Assembly: GCA_946811185.2 (NCBI GenBank)
Contig: OX328108.1
Coordinates: 2,255,501-2,319,500 of the forward strand
DNA: 64,000 nt
Direction: 5' to 3'
From: Hippopus hippopus
Taxonomy: Eukaryota; Mollusca; Bivalvia; Cardiida; Cardiidae
How positions within the stretch are numbered: the first letter of the stretch is position 1; each line of letters opens with the position of its first letter. The notes under the pieces were generated by a model. It was not told the DNA's origin. It searched no databases and saw only the letters and a list, made by a program, of their open reading frames with translations. The translations under genes and the position numbers were made by a program. This document shows positions 10,353-21,818 of the stretch, piece by piece.

Positions 10353-10582
10353 CATAACTCTTTACCGAACTTCAAAATTTTAGACTCGTCCAAATTGAAA
10401 GTATTTGCAGACAACAAAATTAATCTGACTCAAAAGTTCAAGTTTGTTTTGGAAAGGACAGAAAATATTGTGGGAAAAGGAGAAAATGCTGGTCACCAGC
10501 ATTTTCTCCTTTTCCCACAATGTTTTCAAAAGGCTTCTCTTTCAGAGTCGTGAAAACCAGGGATTGTTTGTTAGAGGGTTAA
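10353..10582 (+). mobile_element. PalA copy
   Basis: Nearly complete. Hairpin perfect with loop GGTCACC. Ends TTAA 10579-10582, shared with the next copy. Confidence 0.7.
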
Positions 10583-10813
10583 CCCTATACCACAAGGCAA
10601 AATTTTGGATTCATCCGTAATGAAAGAATTTACAGACCAGAAATTTAAATGTTTTTCAGATTATTATGAGTGACTTGCCTTGAATAGGTAGAAAACATTT
10701 TGGGAAAAGGAGAAAATGCTTGTTACCAGCTTTTTCTCCATTTCCCCAGAATGTTTTCAAAAGCTGTCTTTCTTAGGGTGGTTAAAACCTGAGAATATGT
10801 GGTAAAGGATTAA
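10579..10813 (+). mobile_element. PalA copy
   Basis: TTAA at both ends, hairpin imperfect (GCTTGTTACCAGCT). Confidence 0.7.
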
Positions 10814-10844
10814 CCAACTGCCAAGTCATTTATAGTTTCGATGA

Positions 10845-10925
10845 ACCTATAAATGAAGGCTTTTGAAAATATAGTGGGAAAAGGAGACATATCTTTTGAA
10901 AATATGGGAAAAGGAGACATATCTA
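10845..10925 (-). mobile_element. PalA fragment with short tandem duplication
   Basis: R-arm/core text TTTTGAAAATATAGTGGGAA then GGAGACATATC occurs twice in a row. Confidence 0.4.
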
Positions 10926-11190
10926 TAGATATTAACAACCAACTTAATCACGAGGTAATCTGGTCCTTGGACGTTACAGAAAAATGACCAATAATGAAAA
11001 GTTTTGGCACAGGCCAGCCCCTCCGGACTTGGTTGATACTTTTTGCAGATGCATTAAGGCCCTATTTCACAGAGAATGGTTAATATTTATGACAAGTTAA
11101 GTAACTGATATACTGTATTTATATCAACTTTACAAAACTAACACAGTGTGTACATGTATTTATCTGTAGAGCTTCTGAAAATCCACCTTT

Positions 11191-11440
11191 TTAACTCTTA
11201 TCCACATTGCAAAATTTTAAACTTGCCCAAATTAAAAGAAATCCCGGACCAGTAGTTCAATACAGTTCAAATGAGGAGACTTGTAGGAAAAAGGGTGAAA
11301 AACATTGTAGGAAAAGAAGAAAATGCTGGTTACCAGCCTTCTATCACAGGATGGTTAAAAAATTGGTTATCAGCATTTTCTCCTTTTCCAACAATGTTTC
11401 TTAGTATCCTTAAAATTGGGATTGTGTGGTAAAAGATTAA
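11191..11440 (+). mobile_element. PalA copy with insertion in the core
   Basis: TTAA at both ends. Extra R-arm-like text (CTATCACAGGATGGTTAAAA) lies between the two hairpin arms. Confidence 0.65.
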
Positions 11441-11664
11441 CTCTTAATCAGATTACAGAAATTTTAGACTCCTTCAATTTTAGAGTATTTACAGACGAAA
11501 TATTGAATATGATTGATAATGGGATTTATCTCTGTAAGGGTACAAATTATAGTGGGAAAAGGAGAAAATGCTGGTTACCAGCATTTTCTCCTTTTCCAAC
11601 AATGTTTTCAAAAGCCTTCTCTTTCAGGGTCGTTAAAACTTTGGATTGTATGGTAAAAAGTAAA
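11437..11664 (+). mobile_element. PalA copy
   Basis: Shares TTAA 11437-11440 with its left neighbour. The end decays to GGTAAAAAGTAAAC. Confidence 0.65.
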
Positions 11665-11673
11665 CTCTTTTCT

Positions 11674-11890
11674 AGGGGTCCAATGGCTCAGTGGTTAAAA
11701 TTGTAGGACTTGTAACAGTAGGTCCAATGTTCAAACCTTACTGGTAGCACTAGGATTTTCATGGGCAAGACTCTTCAGAGCCCTGGCTTAGTACTTGTGA
11801 AACCCACGGCATTCATGAATTAGAGAGCTATTGCAAGGGAATTATTAAAATAATGTTGAAAATGACATAAAACACCATGCAATCATTCAA
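11674..11890 (+). repeat. SINE-c copy
   Basis: A box ATGGCTCAGTGG, B-box-like TGTTCAAACC, body GACTCTTCAGAGCCCTGGC and GTGAAACCCACGG, 3' TGTTGAAAATGACATAAAAC with a CAATCATTC tail. Confidence 0.7.
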
Positions 11891-12283
11891 ACTCTTTTCC
11901 AGCCAAAAAGATTTTAGACCTGTCGAAAATGTGGTTTAAATAGAGGCATGTCTTTGACAGGGAAGAAAGGGGCCCTGCATGGCTCAGTGGTAAAGTGTGG
12001 GACTCGTAACCTGAAGGCCCTGGCTTTGAGCCGCACTGGATCCACTTGACTTTTTCGTGGGAGTGTCCCAGGAAAACATTAACATGTGAGCCTTCACTGT
12101 GATATGACTGAAATAATGTTGAAAGAGATGTAAAACAGCATTCAATGAATGAATTGATTGACAGAGTAGTAAGCATTGTCTCCTTTTACTAGTAACCAGC
12201 ATATTCTCCTTTTCCCACAACATTTTCAAAAGCCTTCTGTCACAGGATTGTTAAAAATTGGGATTGTTGGTAAAAGGTGAAGT
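11889..12283 (+). mobile_element. PalA copy split by SINE-c
   Basis: The L arm reaches CTTTGACAGGGAAGAAAGG. After the SINE, GACAGAGTAGTAAGCATTG continues the PalA core and R arm. Confidence 0.6.
11971..12159 (+). repeat. SINE-c copy inside PalA
   Basis: Head GCATGGCTCAGTGGTAAAG, B-box-like GGCTTTGAGCC, tail CAATGAATGAATTGATT. An imperfect duplication GACAGgGaAGaAAG / GACAGaGtAGtAAG flanks it. Confidence 0.75.
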
Positions 12284-14460
12284 CGTTATGTTCCGAAATG
12301 TCACAGAATTACAAAAGATGACACCCTTGTGTGGATAAGGCCAAAACAAAATATATGTGTGGTTCTGGTTACAAATATGTTTGAGAATTAGGGTAGATAG
12401 GTAGGATTCAGAGCTTCAGATTGACGGTGCGCCCGCGCCAATCCCGCATGATTTCAAAAGATGATGCACATACTTAGTAAGTCGTGCGCCATAGAGGCGC
12501 AGGCATTTACAAACTTATTCCAGATATCAGCTTATTTAGGGTTATCAACACGCTATTATCAAACCTTTACCCGCGTTGGTCATTTGTTTTTGTTTACACG
12601 CTGTTACAACATTAACCCCTCCGATATAAAAAGTTTATCCAATTTTGTTCTCGATAGACAGATGTGATCGGTACCCATTTTTCTTTAAATAAAACCGATA
12701 GAGCCCGATACCCAGTCTAGTTTCAGTTTACAATATCCGGTTATCAGAATGTTGGACTCGAGACAGACGAACATTGAACTTTTTTTCAAAAGCTCTCATC
12801 CAATCAGACGGAAGTCAGTTGGAGATACTACTGGTAAAAAATTAAAAAATATTTTGAAATAATGATCGTTTGCTAATAATAACATTGAGGGAAAACTTTT
12901 TCAAATATAATTCAAATCAATATTCTGTAGCGTTAGCAGACGACACTTACTGTGACCGTCGTCTCGTCACGGCATATTATTCGCACTTTCAACAGCCCTG
13001 TTTGGCAAACAATGCCATATAGATCTACGATTTCCACTAAGATTTAAATGGCCGACGTGTTCTTACAGGGTAAAGTTGTATTATGACCTACATTGTAAGA
13101 AACTTTGTGAGAGAAGAAATTGCTTTATTTGGGCAATTTCTCCGTTTTCCAAAATGTTTTCCTGAAACAATTTTCTGTATCTGTAGAAACCGAAATTTGT
13201 TTTGGAAATGTTAAAGTTTAAGTTTGACCCATGGTTTTGAAAAATGACCCCTCAAATCCCTGCTAGATGGGTCATGTGGCCCACAGGCAGTGAAAACAAT
13301 CTGAAGCTCTGAGGATTTTTTTTTTTCCCAAGCAAGCCCCTGTTAATAGAAGTAAAACGACATAAAATTTTTCGAAGACGATGATCACATTACTGTCGGG
13401 GTTTCCAACTGTGAAGCAATCACCATTTAATGCAGAATATCGATTTTACTGCCAATCATGATTTTTGTCAATAAATAGCATTCACGATTAATGTGGGCCA
13501 CTGATCTTAGATTCTTTCACTTTAAGCTTTCTCAAGTTATTAGACAAATTAAGTGTAGCAAGAAGGTTATTATATTGTGGGAGTTATATGTACAGCGAAT
13601 CTTGTACATGCGACCATGTATTTTAAACAACTTTTGTACTAAGCGACAGTCTTTAAGTCCGCCCAAGATACTTTCCTCTGATTTTATGTTGTATTAAGCG
13701 ACTTTTGTACTACTTGACCAGAGGCCACTAATTTCAGGCCCCAATCGACCATTAAATTTCATTAAGTGACCCATCAAAACATGTCGTCGTGATAGTGGAA
13801 CCTAATTCACAGTAAAGTTTGTTAACAAACTCTGACTTATCCTAATCAAGACATCACAGCATGTGTCAATTACAGGATTAACACATTTTACAGTCATGTC
13901 TAACTGTTAATTACCCTTTGACAATAGCGTCCATGATGCAGACCCATGTCATAATGACCAACAAAATGCCTTACCAGCTTGTCTGCGGACATGTGAAAAG
14001 GGTGGGAAGTAACGTTTATATATCCTTGTGGTCTCCCTTCAGAGAACAGAATTTTATTCGATTACCATTATATGAAATGGAATGCACAATTTTTTGTTCG
14101 GTTATAATTTGGCACTACAAATCAAGTGTGACTCACTGACAAATTCAACCTGGGACTGATGTGGAATAAGAAGTTGTTCCTGCGTATGACGAGTCTTTTA
14201 GACAGGCTTATATTCATATTTACACAGTAGTTGTCTGTTTCATGAATTTCTTTGCCATGTATCCAAGAAACATAGAGTAATTTTGTTCAAAAGGTTTGTT
14301 ATGCAGAGATTTCATAGTGACTACTTTGACCTACTTTTGGTTTCTTCTTTCACTTAAAAATTTTTATTAGTCCTAAAATATATTTTATTTAATTGATAAA
14401 GCATCTTCTTCATACTTTCTCAACAATTGTAACATATTGTTTTAGTATAGATAAGATCTA

Positions 14461-14729
14461 CCGTATTTCTCCAAATAAAAGCGCCCTCCCTAATAGTAGC
14501 TCCCCCACCCAGAAAAGCCCCTTAAATCATTAGTTGATTAAAATGATAATATTTGAAGAATTTGATGCATATTTCCTCTAATTTGATAAATATTTCCTCT
14601 TAACAATCACTGAAACACAGAGAAATACAAAATTGGACAGACTTTTTGCTTTGCAAATTGGGTACAAAATAAAGGTTCCCTACCTATGTTTTGCATAGCT
14701 TCCGGGAGCTTTTATTAGGAGAAATATGG
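14461..14729. mobile_element. MITE O with TA duplication
   Basis: Left end CCGTATTTCTCCAAATAAAA and GCGCCC; right end GGGAGCTTTTATTAGGAGAA, then ATATGG. The inverted ends are about 24 bases. TA occurs at 14459-14460 and 14730-14731. No reading frame. Confidence 0.65.
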
Positions 14730-14779
14730 TATATTTAAAGAAGAACTAATTTTTAAAAAATGTAATTTTCACAATTCTC

Positions 14780-14815
14780 CCCCCTTTTCCCCCCCACGCT
14801 CCCCCCCCCCCCCAG
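14780..14815 (+). repeat. poly-C tracts
   Basis: CCCCCCTTTTC-type sequence with C runs up to 13 bases, then CAGCAGC. Likely length-variable. Confidence 0.7.
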
Positions 14816-15545
14816 CAGCATGGTTTAATAGAAGATTGACTGTATATTCAGTAGTCAGGTGTTAAGGACATCAATTTGTTAAGTAATCAGGATTATATCA
14901 ATGCTGTACTTTATTTCACCTGATTTATTTTAACTCTATCGATAGATCGGCCATCGGGTAAGCCTGTTTTTTAGTCAGAAAAAAATCTGGGGAGCATAAA
15001 TAAGGGACATTACAATGTGATAAAATATTAACGATCAACCATTATCTCCTGCTAGATGGCATTCTACAAATACACATCTATCTAATTTGGGCATTCTGGG
15101 TACAGAATTGGACTACTTTTCTACGCGACAACCGTTACTTTGAATTTCAAACTAAAATAAATGTTTACTCAATAAAACGCTACCTGGTGTGATTCATTCA
15201 GCTATGATCAGCACTTTAGAGAAATCTGGAGCTAAAACAGGCCTGATTTCTTGTCAAACGTATTGATAAAAGCCATTTTCTCCATTGCTACTTTATAGCG
15301 CGTAATACTACAATCCCCCCCCAAAATTGCGGGGAGTGATGCGTCGTAGCAGACAGGTCGAATCTTCGAAGAATATGGCATGCGCAGACAACGCCGATCA
15401 ACTGGTGAAAAAAATGTTTAGGGTTGGGCGTAAAATTAGACACGGTCGGGTAATCGGAACCACATAATTATATACTTTGTTTTGGCCTAATCTAATTTAT
15501 AGAGGTACAGTTTACACCTTGGGAAGAGTTTTACTTCTTTGTGGA

Positions 15546-15773
15546 TTAAATTTCTACCAAACGACAAAATTTTGGACTTGACCTAATTGAAATTATTGCA
15601 GATGACACAAAAAATACAGCTCAAATGATCAGGTCTGTCTCTGATAGTGTAGAAAACATTGTGGGAAAAGGAGAAAATACTGGTTACCAGCATTTTCTCT
15701 TTTTCCCATAATGTTTTCAAGAGCACTTATTATCAGCATTGTTAAAACTTGGGATTGTGTGGTAAAAGATTAA
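15546..15773 (+). mobile_element. PalA copy
   Basis: TTAA at both ends. The R arm after the core is diverged (GAGCACTTATTATCAGC). Confidence 0.7.
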
Positions 15774-15920
15774 ATTTCTAAATTCTCAGAAAAGTCAGTG
15801 TCTTGTGAGTGTCTTGTGAGTTTGTCCCTTGGTAGGTTTGCCGTAACTTTGGCTGATTTTTCAGAAAATTATGGATCTAGATCAGAATTCATGATTAGCT
15901 CTATGCGAACAAAAATATAT

Positions 15921-16333
15921 TTAACTTTTCCAAACTAAAATCATGGCCGACAACAAATTGAATTTGGCTTAACCCTTTCCCACACAATCCCGAGTTTTAA
16001 CGACCCTGAGAAAGAAGCCTTTTGAAAACATTGTGGGAAAAGGAGAAAATGCTGGTTACCAGCATTTTCTCCTTTTCCCACAATGTTTTCTTTCCTATCA
16101 AAGAAAAATTTCATCTTTTCAGCCTCATTTAAATTGTCATCTGCAAATGCTTTCAATTTGGACAAGTCTAAAATTTTATCGTTTGGTAAGGAGTTAAATG
16201 ATTGGTTTCGTCTTTATAAAGGTAGAAAACATAGTGGGAAAAGGTTATCTGCTTTTTCTCCCTTTTCCCACAATGTTTTCCAAAAGTCTCCTTTTTCAGG
16301 TTATTGAAACAGGATTTTTGACTAAAGGGTTAA
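15921..16333 (+). mobile_element. PalA copy hosting another PalA
   Basis: L arm 15921-15968 ends AATTTGGC. After the insert, ATGATTGGTTTCGTCTTTAT resumes the family text GGCTcAAATGATG... in register and runs to TTAA 16330-16333. Confidence 0.7.
15969..16197 (-). mobile_element. PalA copy nested in PalA
   Basis: Complete with a perfect core. TTAA at 15969-15972 and 16194-16197 is the duplicated target. Confidence 0.8.
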
Positions 16334-16336
16334 AGA

Positions 16337-16650
16337 TACACCAATACTCGTTTTCAGCCAGTTTTTAACCCATTTCATCCTTATTTTATGAAACTATAAT
16401 CATTCTTGTGTCATCATGCCAAATGTTGCCCCTGACGGCTCCAAGGTTGCACAGACTATGATGGTTAGAAAATGCATTTCACGCTTTTGAGGTCTTCCAA
16501 GCTATTGCTGTTGTCACTTCCGGTATTAAGCGAGGACAGATCCCTTAAGTTTCTTTATCCCATACACCATGTTTATTGATTATTTACCTATGTTTACACA
16601 GCTAACCAATATCTGAGCCATTATACACACTAGAAAGTTTAGCTGGGTTT
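16337..16650 (-). repeat. dispersed repeat K, copy 2
   Basis: Reverse-orientation relative of 75-418 and 32718-33085. Shares AAAATGCATTT, TATCCCATACACCAT(G), CTTCCGGT and TGTTTACACAGCTAACCAAT. Confidence 0.55.
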
Positions 16651-16866
16651 TTTCCTCGCTGGCTGCAGAGATATCTGGAAATGTCTGAATTATTGGAACC
16701 TTAGTCAGGGCCATAAAAAGAGTTATGTGAGTTTATCTCTAATTGGGCATGCCACTACTTTGGATGACTTTTTAGACAGTATAGATCAAGATCAGAATGT
16801 TTGAAATGTGTTATATGGACTTAATCTGATTTGTTCTGTTCTGATTTGATCTTGGAATTTTGTGGT

Positions 16867-17095
16867 TTAACTCTTTACCAAACGACAAAATTGTAGGCTT
16901 GTCCAAATTGAAAGCATTTGCAGACAACAAATTAAATGTGGCTCAAAAATTGAAATTTGTTTTGGGAAGGGTAGAAAACATTGTGGGAAAAGGAGAAAAT
17001 GCTGGTTACCAGCATTTTCTCCTTTTCCCACAGTGTTTTCAAAAGGCTTCTTTCTCAGGGTCGTTAAAAGTCGGGATTGTGTGGTAAAGAGTTAA
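16867..17095 (+). mobile_element. PalA MITE, reference copy
   Basis: TTAA (16867-16870) + CTCTTTACCAAACGAC opens the element, and GTGTGGTAAAGAG + TTAA closes it (229 bp), so the terminal inverted repeat is about 16 bases. The L arm contains TCCAAATTGAAAGCATTTGC and AGACGACAAA. The centre is a near-perfect hairpin: ATTGTGGGAAAAGGAGAAAA-TGCTGG-TTA-CCAGCA and its complement. The R arm holds CAGGGTCGTTAAAAGTCGGG. There is no reading frame. TTAA duplication plus a C-C/T-C-T-T-T terminus fits piggyBac-type mobilisation; no transposase is present in the window to confirm it. Confidence 0.85.
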
Positions 17096-17205
17096 CTCTT
17101 GACCACGCATTCCCGACTTTTAGCAACGAGAAAAGAGACTTTGAAATCATGTGGAAAAAGGAGAAAATCGTTTTAAAATGAAAGATTGTTTGGTTACAAG
17201 TTTGG
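17092..17205 (-). mobile_element. PalA fragment
   Basis: Begins at the TTAA shared with the reference copy, R TIR and arm; breaks off in the first hairpin arm. Confidence 0.5.
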
Positions 17206-17263
17206 GGGTCATGTGACAAAATCATTCACGTTGTTTATTTGATCATTCCATGAATTATAACCC

Positions 17264-17492
17264 TTAACTCTTTACCACACGAGAAAATCTTAGACCAGTC
17301 CATATTGAAAGCATTTGCAGATGACAAAACAAAGGTGACTGAAAAATTGAAATTTGGTTTGGGAAGGGTAGAAAACATTGTGGGAAAAGGAGAAAATGCT
17401 GGTTACCAGCATTTTTTCCTTTTCCCACAATGTTTTCAAAAGGCTTCTTTCTCAGGGTCGTTAAAAGTCGGGATTGTGTGGTAAAGAGTTAA
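17264..17492 (+). mobile_element. PalA copy
   Basis: Complete, TTAA at both ends, nearly identical to the reference copy in the core and R arm. Confidence 0.8.
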
Positions 17493-17569
17493 AGCGCAGA
17501 ATAAATATATTTTCAATACAGAAATAAGACCTAAATAATCACAATTTGAAAGCTGCTCTAGTCTAGAGT

Positions 17570-17640
17570 GTTTACAGTGTAGATGAAAGATCTGGCTGAA
17601 CTTTTTTGTGCAGCCTGATCTTGATCCATACTGTCCGCAA
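17570..17640. mobile_element. PalD hairpin remnant
   Basis: ACAGTGTAGATGAAAGATCT pairs imperfectly with CTGATCTTGATCCATACTGT. Confidence 0.5.
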
Positions 17641-17666
17641 AGGCAACTATAGTTGTGAAAGTCGCT

Positions 17667-17895
17667 TTAACCCTTTACCACACGGCAAAATTTTAGATCT
17701 ATCCAAATTGAAAGCATTTGCAGACGATACTTTCATAGTGGCTCAAATGACGCAATTTTTCTTTGACAGGGTGGAAAACTTTGTGGGAAAAGGAGAAAAT
17801 GCTGGTTACCAGCATTTTCTCCTTTTGCCAAAATGTTTTCAAAAGGTTTCTTCCTCAGGGTCGTTAAAAGTCATCATAGTGTGGTAAAGGGTTAA
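17667..17895 (+). mobile_element. PalA copy, subfamily with CATAGTGGCTC
   Basis: Complete. Its arms (GACGATACTTTCATAGTGGC and GTCATCATAGTGTGG) match copies at 51081 and 56358 better than the reference, suggesting a subfamily. Confidence 0.75.
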
Positions 17896-18082
17896 GGGTT
17901 AAGATTTATCTGACAAAAAGTGCTCATTTTGTTTATTTGATCATTCTATGAATTGCAATTGGGTTTACCTTCCTTGTTGATCAGATCCTTCTTGGAATAG
18001 TAGGTCATTTGATTATAGCCCCTTTTGAATTGCGAATGCTTTTGTGTTCAATTTGATAATTGTATAACCTTCCACCATAAAC

Positions 18083-18225
18083 ACCTTTACAACATAATCC
18101 TGAGTTTTAATGACCATGAGGAAAAAAGCCTTTTGAAAATACTGTAGGAAAAGGGGAAAATGCTGGTAACCAGCATTTTCTCCTTTTCCCACAATATTTT
18201 TTACCCTATCAAAGAATGGATCATC
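18083..18225 (-). mobile_element. PalA copy, truncated
   Basis: R arm and core complete. The L arm stops at ATCATCATTTGATAATTAT. Confidence 0.55.
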
Positions 18226-18667
18226 ATTTGATAATTATATAATCTACCACCATAAACATGTTTTAACAACCTAACCAAAACTATCACAAATGACTTGCAG
18301 GAGAAATAGTAACTGTTATAAAATATCTTTTAAGCAAAATGATCTACAAAACCTTTGTTGGAAAAGGAGCAGTAGGTTTCTTCTTTTTCCACAATGTTTT
18401 CTAAACTTGTTCATGGCAAGATGTAATAAGTTGTGTAATAGATTTGTTAAGTGTTTGAAATGATCTGTTAAAACTTGAACTGGCTTGCTCAATGACCCTA
18501 AACTCCCCAAGTGCCAAGCGCAAGATTCACTGTTGCTTTAGGATACAAAGCAGACCAAGATTGGACTTTGCAGAGGGACTGGACAGATTTGAGCAAGTTG
18601 TTTTCTACTTTTCCTACAATATTTTCAAAAGTTTTCCACTGAGAAGATGTTAAATATATTACTTAGT

Positions 18668-18880
18668 GTAAACCATTTACCACACAATCCCAAATTTTAA
18701 GGACCTTGTTGAGAAAGCTTTTGAAAACATTGTTGGTAACCAGCATTTTCTCCTTTTCTCAAGATGTTTTCTGCTAGATCAAAGACAGATTTCATCATTT
18801 GAATCATGTTTAATTTTTAGTCTGCAAATGTATTGAATTCTTATGAGACTTAAATTTTGTTGTCAGGTAGTTATATTCCT
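18668..18880 (-). mobile_element. PalA copy with one hairpin arm lost
   Basis: GAAAACATTG joins directly to TTGGTAACCAGCATTTTCTC, so only the 3' hairpin arm remains. Confidence 0.55.
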
Positions 18881-18959
18881 TTTCACCCCAAATAAACCTG
18901 AAGTACATTTTGGTCCAGAATTTAGTCCGAAATAGCTGCAGTTTAAGGTTCCTTTTGCC

Positions 18960-19045
18960 TAATGTTTATGCAAAGTAGAATATGTAGATCAGAGATCAGA
19001 CTGCATGTTTTCTGCTGTGATCTTGCTCTACAATGGCTGCAAGGA
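18960..19045. mobile_element. PalD-like remnant, diverged
   Basis: GTAGATCAGAGATCAGACTG and CTGTGATCTTGCTCTAC form a degraded PalD hairpin. Confidence 0.35.
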
Positions 19046-19094
19046 TAACTTAAGTCTTGACAGTTTCTTTGCTTCTTTTATTACAAATAACAAC

Positions 19095-19291
19095 TTAGCT
19101 CTTAACCACACACTTCCAAGTTTTAACAACCCTTAGAAAGAAAACTTTTTGAAAACAACCAGCATTTCCTCCTTTTCCCACAATGTTTCTGCTCTTTCAA
19201 AGGAAGACTTTATCATTTGTGCTATAGATAATACAATTGCTTTCAATTTCGACAAATCTAGAATGTTTTCGTTTGATAAAGAAAGACTTAA
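19095..19291 (-). mobile_element. PalA copy with one hairpin arm lost
   Basis: GAAAACAACCAGCATTTCC shows the first hairpin arm deleted. Shares its TTAA end with the next copy. Confidence 0.55.
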
Positions 19292-19516
19292 CACTTTGCT
19301 ACACAACCCTGAGTTTTAGCGACCCTGAGAAAGAAAGCTTTTGAAAACATTGTTGGAAAAGGAGAAAATGCTGGTAACCAGCATTTTCTCCTTTTCCCAC
19401 AATGTTTTCTTACTGTTCTCGTAACCAATTTTTTTTTTGAGTTGCATTTATTCTGTTGTCTGCAAATGTTTTGAATTTGGACTAGTCTAAAATCCTGACG
19501 TTCAGTATAGAGTTAA
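19288..19516 (-). mobile_element. PalA copy
   Basis: TTAA at both ends, full-length hairpin with GTTGG in one arm only. Confidence 0.7.
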
Positions 19517-19604
19517 AGGTTAAGAGTAAAGTGACTTGGAGTCATATGAAATTTTGTTAGTGGAATATTCCTTTGACAGGTATGTTGTGAGATTATTTTT
19601 TAAT

Positions 19605-19750
19605 TTAACTCTTCATGTAACAACAAAAAAGTAGACTTGTCTAAGTCGAAAGCTTTTGCAGACGATGGATTAAATATTGGTCAGGTAATTATTTTTTTTT
19701 TATGACAGGGTAAAAAACATGTTGAGAATAGGAAAAAAAAAATGGTTAAC
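19605..19750 (+). mobile_element. PalA copy, truncated
   Basis: L arm present with an A/T-run expansion. Lost after the first hairpin arm. Confidence 0.45.
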
Positions 19751-19788
19751 TTATCTGACATATGTAAAGTTCATCCTCTTGGCAGGAG

Positions 19789-20195
19789 CTTAGCCAGGTA
19801 GCTAAATGGTTAGCATATCTGACTATAGTGACTTGGTGGTTGCAAGTTCGATACCAGCTTGAAGCAAACTTTCTTTCTGGTGATTAATTTTGTTTCCTCA
19901 CACATCTGATACTTGTAAGAAAGTAGTCAGTGGCTTGAAAAGACAGTTGTGTCAGTACTGATGTGAGAAAGAAACTTGAAACTTGAAAATTTGATAAAAC
20001 ATCTCTTTCTATGCATAAGATACATACTCAATGGCGTTGTACAATAAAAAATAATGATTAAGAAAATATATAGCAATATATACATACATACCATGAGCCA
20101 AATTTCATCATGTGAAAGCCAGGAAACACATGTGTGGGTGCACAGACTGCAGTGATAAACCTAGGGTGTAAAAATTAAGTGTTTACTACAATACT
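19789..20195 (+). repeat. SINE-b copy interrupted by a 140-bp insertion
   Basis: Head TAGCCAGGTAGCTAAATGG and B-box region AAGTTCGATACC; body to GATGTGAGAAAG (19969), then about 140 bases of AT-rich non-SINE sequence, then GTGAAAGCCAGGAAACACAT resumes. Confidence 0.6.
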
Positions 20196-20375
20196 TACAA
20201 TACAAACAAACTCTTTGGCAGGAAACTAAAGATGCCAAACAGGAAGTTGATGGTCTATAATTTGTTGCTCAAAGGAAATGAGTTTTTGTCAGAGAAAGAA
20301 AGCATAAATATAGATTTTTGTTTGAGAAAGAGAGAGGTGATAAGGCCGGACATTAACCTAGAGTGACCAACTTCA

Positions 20376-20609
20376 TTAACCTTCAGCCACACAATCCTGA
20401 GTTTTAAGGACCCTGAAGAAGAAACCCTTTTGAAAACATTGTGGGAAAAGGAGAAAATGCTGGTCACCAGCATTTTCTCCTTTTCCCACAATTTTTTTTT
20501 TTTTATGCTCTATCACTGAAAAATTGTGTCATTTTTGCCACCTTTAATTCGTCTGCAATTGCTTTCAACTTGGACAAGTCCAAAATTTTGTCGTTCAGTA
20601 ACAAGTTAA
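20376..20609 (-). mobile_element. PalA copy
   Basis: TTAA at both ends. Loop GGTCACC. T-run expansion after the hairpin (20489-20503). Confidence 0.7.
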
Positions 20610-20615
20610 CCTTCT

Positions 20616-20833
20616 TTAACTCTCAACCAAATGGCAAAATTTTTAAACTTCCAAATTGAAAGTATTCACAGATGACATGTTGAAGGTGGCCCAAATGATA
20701 AAAAATGTGCTAAAAAATAGGCTAAAAAACGTTGTGGGAAAAGAAGAGAATGCTGGTTACCAGCAATTTCTCCTTTTCCCTCAACCTTTTCAAAGGACTT
20801 CTCTCTAAGGGTCGTTAAAAGTTGGGATTGCCC
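20616..20833 (+). mobile_element. PalA copy, R end lost
   Basis: TTAA start. R arm GGGTCGTTAAAAGTTGGGAT runs straight into the next copy without a TIR. Confidence 0.6.
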
Positions 20834-21046
20834 ACATAATCTCAACTTTTAACCACCCGGAAACAGAAGACTTGAAAACATTGGTGGAAAAGGAGAAAAA
20901 TTGGTAGTAACCATTGTTTTCTTCTTTTCCTACAATACTTTCTATGCTTCCAAAAGAATTTTCCATTTTTTAGTCACATTCATTTTGTAATCTGCAAATG
21001 CTTTCAAATTGGACCAGTCCAAAATTTTGTCTTGGTAAAGGGTTAA
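20828..21046 (-). mobile_element. PalA copy
   Basis: R TIR clipped (TTGCCCACATAATC); ends GGTAAAGGGTTAA. Hairpin decayed. Confidence 0.6.
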
Positions 21047-21237
21047 CATATTCCTTCATCATTTTAGATATAGAGAAAATTACTAGAACAAATGGAAAAA
21101 GTCCATAAATCTTCACAAAAACCTATGTTGTTGTCACTTATATGAACTGTCTGGTGGAGAAAACTCTGAGTGCTGCCATGCCTTCTTTGAGCAGACGATG
21201 CTTCGGCATCATGTGTCTGCCATCAACAAGTGGTTGG

Positions 21238-21616
21238 ATAGGGTAGAAAACATTTTGGGAAAAGGAGAAAATGCTGGTTCCCACAATGTTTTCAAAAACC
21301 CTCTTCCTCAGGTTTGTTGCTGAGCCCCTGAAGCTGAGTCAGTGGCGTATTGGACTTGAGAACAGGGAGTTGCTAGTTCGATCCATGGCTTGGCCAATTT
21401 CTTTCAGAGGATTGATGATAGTCATTAGAACAGCATTCATTTCTCTCTCACAGCTGACCATTGTTTCGATGATGGTTATGTAGGAAAGCAGCCAGTGGCT
21501 TTGAAATAATATTTTGTTGAGTACTGGTAAAAGAAATTCCAGGAAAGCATTGATAGGTGCACTGGCCGCCACAATATAACTGAAATAACAGTGTGTGATT
21601 GTACGGGAAAGGGTTA
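21238..21616 (+). mobile_element. PalA copy split by SINE-a
   Basis: Core/R arm 21238-21311 reaches CTTCCTCAGGTTTG. After the SINE, CAGTGTGTGATTGTACGGGA, then AAGGGTTAA, is the PalA end. Confidence 0.55.
21312..21592 (+). repeat. SINE-a copy, 3' truncated
   Basis: A box GAAGCTGAGTCAGTGG, B box TAGTTCGATCC, body, then ACAATATAACTGAAATA. It lacks the final GTTGAAAACGG domain and tail. Confidence 0.7.
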
Positions 21617-21818
21617 ACTCTTTACTACACAATATAGAGTTTTAACGGCCCAGAAGAAGAAGCCTTCTTGAAAACATTGTAAGAAAAAGAGAAAATGCTG
21701 GTAACCAGCATTTCCTCCTTTTCCCACAATTTTTTCTACCCTATCAAAGACAAGTTCCATCATTTGAGCCAAATTCAAATTGATGTCTACAAATGCTTTC
21801 AATGTGGACAAGTCTGAA
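21613..21818 (-). mobile_element. PalA copy, L end lost
   Basis: TTAA start, intact hairpin. Stops at GTGGACAAGTCTGAAGG. Confidence 0.6.

Larger units (their letters stand above)
12338..15492. other. 3.1-kb interval bounded by an inverted L motif; almost free of other repeats
   Basis: The left edge has GGCCAAAACAAAATATATGT and GGTTCTGGTTAC. The right edge has the complement (GTAATCGGAACCAC, then CTTTGTTTTGGCC). In between there is no PalA or SINE and no convincing reading frame. GC-rich patches occur at 12425-12450 and 15300-15440. It may be an old non-autonomous element with ends of about 35 bp, or two independent copies of a short repeat, since the motif also occurs alone at 23545. Confidence 0.35.
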
